Of a stretch of 48,086 bases of DNA, positions 1-7,195 are shown one piece after another. Source of the DNA: an uncultured Woeseiaceae bacterium (GTDB lineage: Bacteria; Pseudomonadota; Gammaproteobacteria; Steroidobacterales; Woeseiaceae); NCBI GenBank assembly GCA_905480215.1, contig CAJQPL010000008.1, forward strand, positions 1 through 48,086, written 5' to 3'. Position numbers and translations under genes: made by a program. The first letter of the stretch is position 1, and each line of letters begins with the position of its first letter. The notes beneath the pieces were generated by a model. It had not been told where the DNA came from. It was given only the letters and a program-made list of their open reading frames with translations, and ran no database searches.

Positions 1-645
1 AACGGCGATGGCAGCAGCGAAGCCACACAGTACATCAAAAGCCTTAAGGTCACTGACTTCGACGGAATCGAGAAGTTTTTGACGCGGGAAACTGAGCGTT
101 ATGGGCGCAATATCGCGCGTCCGGTGCGCTTGGAACTCGGCGAAGAGATTGACGAACAACCACCCAAACTCGATAAGAACCCAAATATGCTTTCGGTGAT
201 GAAGTGGTCGCTAAAAATGCGTTGTTGGTCAGGCAGTGCAACCGACCTCCAGGATGACATTGAACCCGACGTGAAAATTTTCGTTCGCTATCACAAGCCT
301 GATTTCGCCGTGGTATTAGAAAATTCGGTCGGCCTGCAGAAAGGCATGGTCGGAATTGTGAACGGCTTTGCCAGCCGACAATACCGTGGCGTCAATAATT
401 TGATCATCGCGCACGAGTTCTTACATACGCTGGGCGCCTCCGACAAATATGACGCGGCCAATGGTCAGCCATTGGGTCCGGATGGCATAGCTGAACCTGA
501 TCGCAAGCCTCTTTATCCGCAACGTTACGCCGAGATCATGGGGGGACGCATTGCGCTCGCCGAGAACGATGCGGTTATTCCCAAGACGCTTAAGTACGCG
601 GTGATCGGACCGAAGACTGCCAGCGAGATAAACCTGACAGACTAG
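1..645 (+). CDS. Putative zinc metallopeptidase, C-terminal part (5' end outside the window)
   Basis: The frame is open from base 1 with no stop and no convincing start, so this is the last ~214 residues of a longer protein. A TTG at 79 exists but the frame is already coding before it. The visible part has a metzincin-like zinc motif, HEFLHTLGASD, at about 412-444 (two His ligands, catalytic Glu, glycine, then Asp as possible third ligand). It is followed by a KYD and, about 40 residues later, an EIMGG segment that could be the Met-turn. This argues for a single-domain Zn protease of a poorly described family; no substrate can be read from the sequence. Its stop overlaps the stop of the convergent phosphatase gene by 4 bases (CTAG). 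I do not recognise a named gene. Confidence 0.75.
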   Translation, partial: NGDGSSEATQYIKSLKVTDFDGIEKFLTRETERYGRNIARPVRLELGEEIDEQPPKLDKNPNMLSVMKWSLKMRCWSGSATDLQDDIEPDVKIFVRYHKPDFAVVLENSVGLQKGMVGIVNGFASRQYRGVNNLIIAHEFLHTLGASDKYDAANGQPLGPDGIAEPDRKPLYPQRYAEIMGGRIALAENDAVIPKTLKYAVIGPKTASEINLTD

Positions 646-1436
646 GCTACGAAGCCACTTAGTTGACTAAGAAATTTTTCATGCAGTGATGCATTTGCCG
701 CCAACACCGAGCGCGTTTCAAGATTCGGCTTATCGCCGTTTAAGTCTGTGAATACCCCGCCCGCTTCACTGACAATCACCGACAAGGCCGCGATATCCAG
801 GATATTGACGTCAGACTCGATTACCGCCTCGATCTTTCCTGCCGCTAACAAGTGGTAGTGATAGAAATCGCCGTAACCGCGAATGCGATCGGCATGTTCG
901 ACTATGTCACCCAATACGGCCCAACCATCGCTCGACGCCAGGGATTTTAGATTGCCGGTCGATATGGCCGCGCGTTCAGGGTCATAAATGTCGCTGACCT
1001 GAAGTTGCTTGCCGTTCAACCAGGCACCCTGCCCCTTCTCGGCCCACGCTAATTCGTCCATCATCGTGCCGCTGGAAACGCCGAGGATGATCTCGCCGTC
1101 ACGCATCAAAGCGATTTGAGTTGAAAAGAAAGGATATTCGCGGACAAAACCCTTGGTTCCATCAATCGGATCGACCAACCACAGAAATTCTGCATCGCCT
1201 TGCGTCTGGCCAGTTTCCTCGCCGTAAAAGCCGTGCTCAGGAAAAGCGCTGAGTATGACTTCACGAATCGCATGTTCACACTCGACGTCTGCCTGGGTCA
1301 CCGGCGTTTTATCGGCTTTCGTCGTAACAGCAAAGTTGCCTGCATAGTAGCTGCGACTAATACCGGCCGCGCTGTCTGCTGCGGCAAGCGCGACCTTAAG
1401 GTAGTCCGATGCATTGTCCGCGTTAAAGCTGTCCAC
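642..1436 (-). CDS. Inositol monophosphatase-family phosphatase, histidinol-phosphatase (HisN)-like
   Basis: This 264-residue protein is a metal-dependent phosphatase of the IMPase/FBPase/CysQ superfamily. The metal-site motifs are EET near residue 73, DPIDGTKGF near 88-96, and a C-terminal DVNILDIAAL segment in which the usual W before the Asp is Leu. The DPIDGTKGFV signature and the GDFYHYHLLAAG segment look closer to histidinol-phosphate phosphatases than to CysQ or SuhB, so histidine biosynthesis is the favoured role. Specificity within this superfamily is hard to read from motifs alone, and CysQ-like or inositol phosphatase activity remains possible. The start is a GTG at 1434-1436. It is transcribed away from the adenosyltransferase operon. 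Confidence 0.85.
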   Translation of the reverse strand: MDSFNADNASDYLKVALAAADSAAGISRSYYAGNFAVTTKADKTPVTQADVECEHAIREVILSAFPEHGFYGEETGQTQGDAEFLWLVDPIDGTKGFVREYPFFSTQIALMRDGEIILGVSSGTMMDELAWAEKGQGAWLNGKQLQVSDIYDPERAAISTGNLKSLASSDGWAVLGDIVEHADRIRGYGDFYHYHLLAAGKIEAVIESDVNILDIAALSVIVSEAGGVFTDLNGDKPNLETRSVLAANASLHEKFLSQLSGFVA

Positions 1437-1511
1437 GTTGCCCTGATTCCTGCATTCAATGTTCTCGGCGCAACTATGGCTGCTGGCGGGACGATAAACA
1501 AGCGCGGTTTC

Positions 1512-1540
1512 TTGACAGTCTGATGGCGTCTACCTATCGT
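1512..1540 (+). promoter_or_regulatory. Sigma70-type promoter of the adenosyltransferase/methionine-salvage operon
   Basis: The -35 is TTGACA at 1512-1517, a perfect match, followed by a 17-base spacer and the -10 TATCGT at 1535-1540. The expected +1 is about 6-7 bases downstream, at or next to the A of the ATG at 1547. That would make a leaderless or nearly leaderless message. The -10 lies inside the reading frame that would start at the upstream ATG (1523), which argues against that start. Confidence 0.6.
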
Positions 1541-1546
1541 CAACGA

Positions 1547-2095
1547 ATGGGCAATCGACTAAGCAAAATTTATACCCGCACCGGTGACGACGGTACCACT
1601 GGGCTGGGCGACGGCAGTCGGGTCGCCAAGGACTCTGCGCGTGTTGAGGCCTATGGCACCGTTGACGAAGCCAACTCGGCTATCGGTGTCATTCTCGCCG
1701 TTGACTCCGTGCCAGATGAAATCCGCTCTTGTTTGACCGAGGTGCAGCATGACTTGTTCGAACTCGGCGGCGAACTCTGTATTCCCGGCCACTCCGCTGT
1801 GACGCAAGCATTTATCGATCGATTGGAATCCGATCTCGACGGTTTCAACGAAGAGCTACCGATGCTAAAAGAATTTATTCTCCCTGGCGGTGGCCCGGCG
1901 ACGGCCGCATGTCACCTCGCACGGACTATCGTCAGACGCGCTGAACGGCGGGTCGGCACGTTGGCTGGCGTGGAAGATGTTCGCGCCGAGAGTGGCAAGT
2001 ACCTCAATCGCCTGTCAGATTTATTATTTGTGATCGCGCGCGTTCTGGCGCGCGCGGAATCTGGTCAGGAAGTCCTCTGGAATCGCGAGCGCTAG
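1547..2095 (+). CDS. Cob(I)yrinic acid a,c-diamide adenosyltransferase, PduO-type
   Basis: This enzyme transfers the adenosyl group of ATP to cob(I)alamin, making adenosylcobalamin in the cytoplasm. The N-terminus MGNRLSKIYTRTGDDGTT and the following GLGDGSRV are the ATP-binding signature of PduO-type (trimeric, five-helix bundle) enzymes. The C-terminal half has RAERRV and NRLSDLLFVIAR, which are typical of the family. At about 182 residues it is of normal length. An in-frame ATG at 1523 would add eight residues (MASTYRQR), but the promoter at 1512-1540 would then lie inside the gene and the family usually begins at MGNRL, so 1547 is preferred. The stop TAG is followed at once by the mtnB ATG, which suggests one transcript with the methionine-salvage genes. 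Confidence 0.93.
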   Translation: MGNRLSKIYTRTGDDGTTGLGDGSRVAKDSARVEAYGTVDEANSAIGVILAVDSVPDEIRSCLTEVQHDLFELGGELCIPGHSAVTQAFIDRLESDLDGFNEELPMLKEFILPGGGPATAACHLARTIVRRAERRVGTLAGVEDVRAESGKYLNRLSDLLFVIARVLARAESGQEVLWNRER

Positions 2096-2716
2096 ATGCC
2101 CAGCAAGTCGAGCTTGCAGCGGGCAGCTGCAACAATTGCGCAAACGGGCCGCAGCATTTATGCAAAAGGCTGGGTGCCTGCAACTAGCGGCAATTTCTCC
2201 ATACGTTTGGACGACGATAACCTGGCAATAACAGTATCCGGGACGGACAAGGGCCGCTTGAGTGAAGCGGATACTATGAGTATCAATCTCGACGGCCATT
2301 CTGCGTCGGCGAAGAAGTCATCCGCCGAAACCGGTTTGCACCTGCAGCTCTACCGACGAGACCCCGGTATTGGTGCAGTACTGCATACGCACTCGGTCAA
2401 TGCGACCGTCTGCTCGCAGCTTGTCGCGGATAAACTTCAATTCGACGGTCTGGAGCTGCTTAAAGCATTCGACGGAATTACCTCGCATGAATCGTCGTTA
2501 TCGCTACCTGTATTCGATAACACGCAGGACATTGAGGCGCTTTCCGCACAAGTCGAGCAACACATGCAATCAAGCAGCCAGGGGCATGGCTACTTGATTC
2601 GTGGCCATGGTCTGTACACTTGGGGCGCAACCATGAGCGATTGCATGCGTCACCTCGAGGCGCTTGAGTATTTGCTCGAGTACTACCTGATTAGCAACGG
2701 AGTCGTAAAGCCATGA
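2096..2716 (+). CDS. mtnB: Methylthioribulose-1-phosphate dehydratase
   Basis: MtnB dehydrates 5-methylthioribulose 1-phosphate to 2,3-diketo-5-methylthiopentyl 1-phosphate in the methionine salvage pathway. It is a class II aldolase-fold zinc enzyme. The zinc ligands are visible as the HTH pair at residues 97 and 99 and a third His at 171 in RGHGLYTWG, and the likely catalytic acid is the Glu of SAETGLH (78). NFSIR and SGTDKG are phosphate-binding stretches of the fold. The length of 206 residues is normal. The ATG directly follows the upstream stop codon, and the stop overlaps the mtnD start by four bases (ATGA), so translation is probably coupled. Confidence 0.95.
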   Translation: MPSKSSLQRAAATIAQTGRSIYAKGWVPATSGNFSIRLDDDNLAITVSGTDKGRLSEADTMSINLDGHSASAKKSSAETGLHLQLYRRDPGIGAVLHTHSVNATVCSQLVADKLQFDGLELLKAFDGITSHESSLSLPVFDNTQDIEALSAQVEQHMQSSSQGHGYLIRGHGLYTWGATMSDCMRHLEALEYLLEYYLISNGVVKP

Positions 2717-3258
2717 GCGAGTTAACAGTATTTGCAGCGAGTGACGGCAGCGTACCAAGCCTTCAATCAAGCGACCATGCAACGATTGCCAATGCGCTGA
2801 GCTCTGTAGGTGTCAGGTTCGAGCGCTGGGATGCAGGGCAGGCAATATCTGCCGGCGACTCACATGAGGCAATTCTTTTAGCCTACAAGACCGATATCGA
2901 TCGCCTGATTGCTGAAGACGGCTACCAAACCGTCGACGTCGTCGGATTGACTGAGGACCACCCCGACAAGACTGCGATGAGAAACAAGTTTCTCGATGAA
3001 CATACGCATTCGGAAGACGAGGTGCGGTTCTTTGTGGACGGGCAAGGCTTGTTTTCACTGCATCTTGGCGACCAAGTGTTTGAGGTGCTCTGTCAGAAGG
3101 GTGATTTGATCAGTGTGCCCGCGAATACGCCGCACTGGTTTGATATGGGCCCAAATCCTCGCTTTGTCGCCATTCGATTGTTCAATAATCCTGAAGGTTG
3201 GGTTGCCAACTTTACCGGCAGCGACATCGCTAATCGTTTTACTCGATTAGAAAACTGA
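2713..3258 (+). CDS. mtnD: Acireductone dioxygenase (Fe/Ni, ARD)
   Basis: MtnD cleaves the acireductone 1,2-dihydroxy-3-keto-5-methylthiopentene with O2. With iron it yields formate and the 2-keto acid precursor of methionine; with nickel it gives an off-pathway reaction releasing CO. This 181-residue cupin has the metal ligands H97, H99 and E103 in EHTHSEDEVRFFV, and H141 in NTPHWFD. All four ligands are present, so it should be active. It sits between mtnB and mtnC with a 4-base overlap upstream and a 15-base gap downstream, forming the lower half of the pathway. No mtnA (isomerase) or mtnP/mtnK gene is in the window. Confidence 0.96.
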   Translation: MSELTVFAASDGSVPSLQSSDHATIANALSSVGVRFERWDAGQAISAGDSHEAILLAYKTDIDRLIAEDGYQTVDVVGLTEDHPDKTAMRNKFLDEHTHSEDEVRFFVDGQGLFSLHLGDQVFEVLCQKGDLISVPANTPHWFDMGPNPRFVAIRLFNNPEGWVANFTGSDIANRFTRLEN

Positions 3259-3273
3259 AAACTCGATTCCGAT

Positions 3274-3975
3274 ATGACCAAGGCTATTGTCACTGACATT
3301 GAGGGAACGACCAGTTCCATCGCTTTCGTCAAAGATGTTCTTTTTCCATACGCCGCCAAAAACCTGCCGTCGTGGCTGGAAGACAATTGCGATGATCCGG
3401 CGGTACAGCGTCAAGTCGAAAATATCGCGGAGACAATCGCGCGCCCGGCTAGTGATATAGCTGCTGTCATCAAGCAATTGCTCGAATGGATAGAGCAGGA
3501 CGTAAAGGCTACACCGCTCAAGGCACTGCAGGGCATGCTTTGGAAGTCGGGCTACGAAAGCGGTGACTATCGTGCACACGTCTATGAAGATGCGCTGCAG
3601 AAACTTAAGGACTGGCATGCGGCTGGCATCCCTCTGTATGTGTACTCCTCAGGGTCGGTGCAAGCGCAAAAGTTGTTTTTCCAATACAGCCGGTACGGCG
3701 ATATGCGAAATCTGTTTTCTGGTTACTTCGACACAACCACCGGTGCAAAAAGTGACGCCGACTCTTACCGCAAGATAGCCACAGCGATTGGACTTCCGCC
3801 CACAGAATTGCTCTTCTTATCCGACGTCGAATCTGAAATCAGTGCCGCTGTGGAAGCCGGTTTTGATGCCGTGCTCGTCGCTCGGGACGAAGAAGTATCT
3901 GCGAATTTCGAGCGTGGCAACTTCAAAGTAGCCCGCACATTTTTCGATATACCGGTGCAGTCAACAACATCGTAG
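3274..3975 (+). CDS. mtnC: Enolase-phosphatase E1 (2,3-diketomethylthiopentyl-1-phosphate enolase/phosphatase)
   Basis: MtnC first enolises and then dephosphorylates 2,3-diketo-5-methylthiopentyl 1-phosphate, giving the acireductone used by MtnD. It is a HAD-family enzyme. The N-terminal VTDIEGTTSSI holds the nucleophile Asp8 and the acid/base Glu10 that distinguish E1 from ordinary HAD phosphatases. YSSGSVQAQK is HAD motif II and FLSDVESEI the metal-binding motif. The length of 233 residues is normal. A TAGGAG ribosome site for the next gene overlaps its stop codon, so it is probably co-transcribed with the dipeptidase. Confidence 0.96.
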   Translation: MTKAIVTDIEGTTSSIAFVKDVLFPYAAKNLPSWLEDNCDDPAVQRQVENIAETIARPASDIAAVIKQLLEWIEQDVKATPLKALQGMLWKSGYESGDYRAHVYEDALQKLKDWHAAGIPLYVYSSGSVQAQKLFFQYSRYGDMRNLFSGYFDTTTGAKSDADSYRKIATAIGLPPTELLFLSDVESEISAAVEAGFDAVLVARDEEVSANFERGNFKVARTFFDIPVQSTTS

Positions 3976-3984
3976 GAGCGATCG

Positions 3985-5214
3985 GTGAAATTTTTGATGC
4001 GAATCACCTGCGCATTATTGCTTTTGGTCCCCGGCGTTAGCTTTAGCCAAGAGGCAGTTTCTGATGCTGCGCTGGAACATGCCAGGGAATTGCTGCGATC
4101 ATCGCCTTTGGTCGACGGCCACAACGATCTGCCATGGTTGATCCGTGAGGAAACCGGCGGCGACGTTGCCGCGTTTCAACTCGAAGAGGAAAACGACTTC
4201 GATACAGACATTCCACGCCTGCGCAGAGGGCTGGTGGGCGCTCAGTTCTGGTCGGTGTGGATTCCCGGCGAGACGGCTGCTGCCGACAGCAAGCGCATAC
4301 AACTAGAGCAGATAGATACCGCGCGACAGATTATTGATACCCATCCGGAGACGTTTGAGCTCGCTTCAACTGCAGAGGATATCGAACGAATTTTCGCAAC
4401 AGGCAAGATCGCGTCGCTGCTGGGCATGGAGGGTGGCTACGCCCTGAACAATTCATTGGCCGCAATTGGCGAGTACTATGAACTTGGGGTCCGTTACATG
4501 ACGTTGACCCACAATGCTACGTTGGACTGGGCTGATGCTGCGCTCGGTGAACAACGCCACGGTGGGCTGACCGCGTTCGGTCGGGACGTGGTGCGCGAAA
4601 TGAATCGCGCCGGAATGATAGTCGACATCGCGCATACCTCGCCGGCGACAATGCAGCAGACCCTGGATGTCGCGCTGGCTCCGGTTATTTTCTCGCACGC
4701 TGCTGCCGCGGCAATAGTCGACCATCCTCGCAACGTTGCTGACGATGTGTTGTTACGTCTCCCGGATAACGGCGGCGTAATCATGGTGACTTTCATTCCA
4801 TCTTTCCTTTCCAAAGAAGTATGGGAAATGGAAGAGAAACTGTGGGCGACAGATGCTTCTATCGGCACTGTTCAAGAATTCAGAGGACTGTGGGAGGCCT
4901 ATGACGCTGAGTTTGGAGCCGTTCGTGCGTCAATCGACGATGTTGCCGACCACATTGAGCACATCCGTGACATCGCCGGAGTCAGGCACGTCGGAATTGG
5001 AAGCGACTATTGGGGCATGCCTGATATGCCGCTTGGATTGGAGGACGTTTCGGGATTTCCGCGGTTGTTTGCCGAACTGATCCAGCGCGGCTGGAGCGAT
5101 GAGGATCTTCGTATGCTTGCGGGAGGCAATATCCTGCGCGTTATGCGTCAAGTTGAAGTTATTGCAATCGAGCTGCAATCAGAAGAGGCGCTTGTGAAGG
5201 GCGAATCGAAGTGA
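3985..5214 (+). CDS. Secreted membrane dipeptidase (peptidase family M19)
   Basis: This is a 409-residue zinc dipeptidase of the renal dipeptidase family. It has an N-terminal signal peptide (hydrophobic core at about 6-19, likely cleavage near residue 21), so it should act in the periplasm. The binuclear zinc site is marked by DGHNDLPW (H46, D48), the bridging Glu in GMEGGY, and His residues in DIAHTS and FSHAAAA; the C-terminal GIGSDYWG is also typical. The start is a GTG at 3985 with TAGGAG seven bases upstream, overlapping the mtnC stop. Family members split dipeptides with a C-terminal L- or D-residue. Why it rides on a methionine-salvage transcript is not clear; it may scavenge amino acids. 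Confidence 0.9.
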   Translation: MKFLMRITCALLLLVPGVSFSQEAVSDAALEHARELLRSSPLVDGHNDLPWLIREETGGDVAAFQLEEENDFDTDIPRLRRGLVGAQFWSVWIPGETAAADSKRIQLEQIDTARQIIDTHPETFELASTAEDIERIFATGKIASLLGMEGGYALNNSLAAIGEYYELGVRYMTLTHNATLDWADAALGEQRHGGLTAFGRDVVREMNRAGMIVDIAHTSPATMQQTLDVALAPVIFSHAAAAAIVDHPRNVADDVLLRLPDNGGVIMVTFIPSFLSKEVWEMEEKLWATDASIGTVQEFRGLWEAYDAEFGAVRASIDDVADHIEHIRDIAGVRHVGIGSDYWGMPDMPLGLEDVSGFPRLFAELIQRGWSDEDLRMLAGGNILRVMRQVEVIAIELQSEEALVKGESK

Positions 5215-5253
5215 TTGGAAAAGTCACATAAGCCTCGAGCAGTTATAAGCAGA

Positions 5254-5281
5254 TTACAGCAGTGACATTGCGGCATAAAAT
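5254..5281 (+). promoter_or_regulatory. Putative sigma70 promoter for rdgC
   Basis: The -35 is TTACAG at 5254-5259, the spacer is 16 bases, and the -10 is TAAAAT at 5276-5281. It lies in the 103-base gap after the dipeptidase gene and would start a transcript about 30 bases before the rdgC ATG at 5318. Confidence 0.5.
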
Positions 5282-5317
5282 GGCGATACTGCGCCGCCCG
5301 CTTAACTGAGCAAAACT

Positions 5318-6205
5318 ATGTTCCGCAATGTTCGCTTCTATCGATTCGATAGTGGTTGGCCCAAGACCGAAGAGGAATCATCGCAACTGTTGACCACCTG
5401 CGCCTTTAGGCCATGCGGTCCGCTGACCTTGCGCAGCTCGGGTTGGGTTGCGCCCAGCCCGGAAGCTGGTGATGCTTTGGTCCGACGTGTAAATGGCGCC
5501 GATCTCGTCAGACTCCGCAGCCAATCCCGGGTACTGCCGCCATCGGCAGTAGCGGAAGAGCTTGAGCATCGAATCGAAGATTACGTTGCGCGCATGCGGG
5601 AACAGCCATCGCCGCGCGAGAAACGCAAAATGAAAGCCGAGGCGCGCGACGAGTTGATGCCCAAGGCGTTGCTTAAGTCCGATCGTTTTTTCGGTTTTGT
5701 CGACATTAAGCAAAAGCTTATTGCGATCGACGCGGCGCAAGCTTCAGCCTCTGAGCGTTTCCTGCGCAGACTGGGCGCCGCTGTTACCCTCGCAAACGTC
5801 CGTCCACTGCAATTTCAAAAACCGCTTGGCGATCTGCTCAGCGCAATTTTTCTCGGAGACACACCAAAACAATTCGCCGCGGGCAGAGAATGCCGCATGC
5901 AAGATGCAGCAGATTACGGCGCCAAAGTTCGCTGGACAAATTTCGATCTGAGCGACCCATCGATCCGAACTCATGTTGCCGACGGTATGCGACTAACCCA
6001 CCTGGCGATCGTTTACGACAACATTCTCAGCTGCGTTATCGATGAAGATGGGATCATTTCGAAGTTGCGTTTCGTCGGCATGGAAGAAGACAACAGCGAC
6101 GAACTCGAACCGATTGCACGTCAGGATGCAGAGTTTGTGCTGCTGTCAGGCACTCTTCGCAATATGATCGCGGATCTTGAGAAGCTGCTCGGCGGAATGA
6201 TCTGA
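5318..6205 (+). CDS. rdgC: Recombination-associated protein RdgC
   Basis: RdgC is a nucleoid-associated, double-stranded DNA-binding protein that forms a ring-shaped dimer. In family members it restrains RecA-mediated recombination. This 295-residue copy has the usual start (MFRNVRFYRF), the conserved SGWV segment, the EARDELMPKAL helix and the central FFGFVDIKQKLIAID strand region. The length is close to the family norm of about 300. It is a single gene with its own likely promoter and is followed by a gap of about 100 bases. Nothing looks truncated. Confidence 0.95.
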   Translation: MFRNVRFYRFDSGWPKTEEESSQLLTTCAFRPCGPLTLRSSGWVAPSPEAGDALVRRVNGADLVRLRSQSRVLPPSAVAEELEHRIEDYVARMREQPSPREKRKMKAEARDELMPKALLKSDRFFGFVDIKQKLIAIDAAQASASERFLRRLGAAVTLANVRPLQFQKPLGDLLSAIFLGDTPKQFAAGRECRMQDAADYGAKVRWTNFDLSDPSIRTHVADGMRLTHLAIVYDNILSCVIDEDGIISKLRFVGMEEDNSDELEPIARQDAEFVLLSGTLRNMIADLEKLLGGMI

Positions 6206-6237
6206 AATCTAGCTAGCGGATGTCTTATTTCGGCGCC

Positions 6238-6274
6238 GAGCGTTGCCCGCCTGGCCACTGACGAGCGGGTGCTC
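6238..6274. other. Imperfect inverted repeat between rdgC and the convergent GDT1 gene
   Basis: GAGC and CCCGC on the left pair with GCGGG and GCTC on the right, leaving an internal bulge and a loop of about 14 bases. It lies between two convergent genes and could slow or stop transcription. There is no clear T-run on either side, so I do not call it an intrinsic terminator. Confidence 0.3.
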
Positions 6275-6309
6275 TAAGCCAAAAGCGGACATTCATGAAA
6301 ATCTGAAGC

Positions 6310-6594
6310 TCAACTCAAATTGGTACCCTGCCATATCGTCCAGGCTCCAATCAGGAGAAAACCAACACCCGCCACGTAGGAAAGTTGTTTGGGACTGACG
6401 TACTGAGAGATGATGCCGCCGGCTAGCACACCGACGGCAGACGCGAAGATCAGGGCTGCCGATGCTCCAATAAACACCGCAATCAGATTATCAGGGGACT
6501 TTGAAGCAAAAAGCAGAGTGGCGAGCTGCGTCTTGTCACCAAGTTCAGCAAGGAATACAACGCCGAAGACTGTTCCCATTATTTTCAAATCCAT
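6310..6594 (-). CDS. GDT1/TMEM165 (UPF0016)-family transporter, single-repeat form
   Basis: This is a 94-residue membrane protein with about three hydrophobic helices (roughly 5-28, 37-60 and 70-88). The family signature E-L-G-D-K-T lies at residues 17-22. GDT1 proteins export or move Mn2+ and/or Ca2+ and protect cells from manganese. Many family members carry two copies of this motif in about 190-200 residues; this one has a single copy, so it should work as a dimer if active. No second copy is nearby. I saw no obvious yybP-ykoY (Mn2+) riboswitch in the 56 bases upstream. Confidence 0.87.
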   Translation of the reverse strand: MDLKIMGTVFGVVFLAELGDKTQLATLLFASKSPDNLIAVFIGASAALIFASAVGVLAGGIISQYVSPKQLSYVAGVGFLLIGAWTIWQGTNLS

Positions 6595-6650
6595 CTTTCT
6601 AAATCTCCTGGCAGACTTACGATACTTAGCTCACGTATTCTGGTGAATGG

Positions 6651-7034
6651 TCAGTCTAGTTTGCTGCCGAACACTTGACTCGGTACGACACTCGAAACAT
6701 CAACCCCAACAAGACAACGAATATTGACTGCCCAAAGCTCGGGATAACTTCGTGGCCTATGGAACGCATGAATCCCACACGTTGGGCAAAAATAGTGTTT
6801 CGCAATATGCTTGTTAAATGTATACAGGCCCAGCTCACTAATCGGCGACAATAGCTCGAAATCCGATTCTGCAACTCGAACCATAATCGACCCTTTCATT
6901 TTGCAAATAGAGCAATCGCAGACAATGGCGTCTTCGACATCCAAAACCGTCTTGAATCGAATCAACCCACAGTGGCAATGCCCGTCGTGATCTTGCTTCA
7001 TAGTATCTGCCGTAGTATTTCCGCTTTGGGTCAA
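6651..7034 (-). CDS. GFA/CENP-V domain zinc protein
   Basis: This small zinc-binding protein belongs to the family named after glutathione-dependent formaldehyde-activating enzyme. The ligand cysteines are visible in HCHCG, CDCSIC and CPTCG, matching the family pattern, with the zinc-coordinating core spanning most of the protein. Most family members have no proven function, so a role in formaldehyde metabolism should not be assumed. The longest frame starts at a TTG (7032-7034) with GGAGAGG five bases upstream, which supports it. An in-frame ATG at 6999-7001 (MKQDHDGHCHC) is the alternative and has no evident ribosome site. Confidence 0.85.
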   Translation of the reverse strand: MTQSGNTTADTMKQDHDGHCHCGLIRFKTVLDVEDAIVCDCSICKMKGSIMVRVAESDFELLSPISELGLYTFNKHIAKHYFCPTCGIHAFHRPRSYPELWAVNIRCLVGVDVSSVVPSQVFGSKLD

Positions 7035-7168
7035 AACAGCCTCTCCGCATCATATCAGGCGAAAGGCGGGTTTCCGGGGTGAAGCGGCCGGCCGCAAACG
7101 CTTGATGCTGCTTGCCTCTATCAGTCCTGCTGAAGCAGCGCGCGCATAGGCCAATATGAAAATGGAGT

Positions 7169-7183
7169 GGCACTCGCAGTGCC
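7169..7183. other. Hairpin just downstream of ampE
   Basis: GGCACT and AGTGCC form a perfect 6-bp stem around a 3-base loop. It lies 13 bases beyond the ampE stop on the minus strand and may mark the 3' end of the ampDE message. There is no clear T-run, so intrinsic termination is doubtful. The rest of the 161-base gap (7035-7195) holds nothing else I can identify. Confidence 0.35.
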
Positions 7184-7195
7184 GAATGCCTTGCA

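Noticed and set aside
6595..6650. Manganese (yybP-ykoY) riboswitch ahead of the GDT1 gene
   Set aside because: The leader is only 56 bases to the next gene and shows no matching paired elements.
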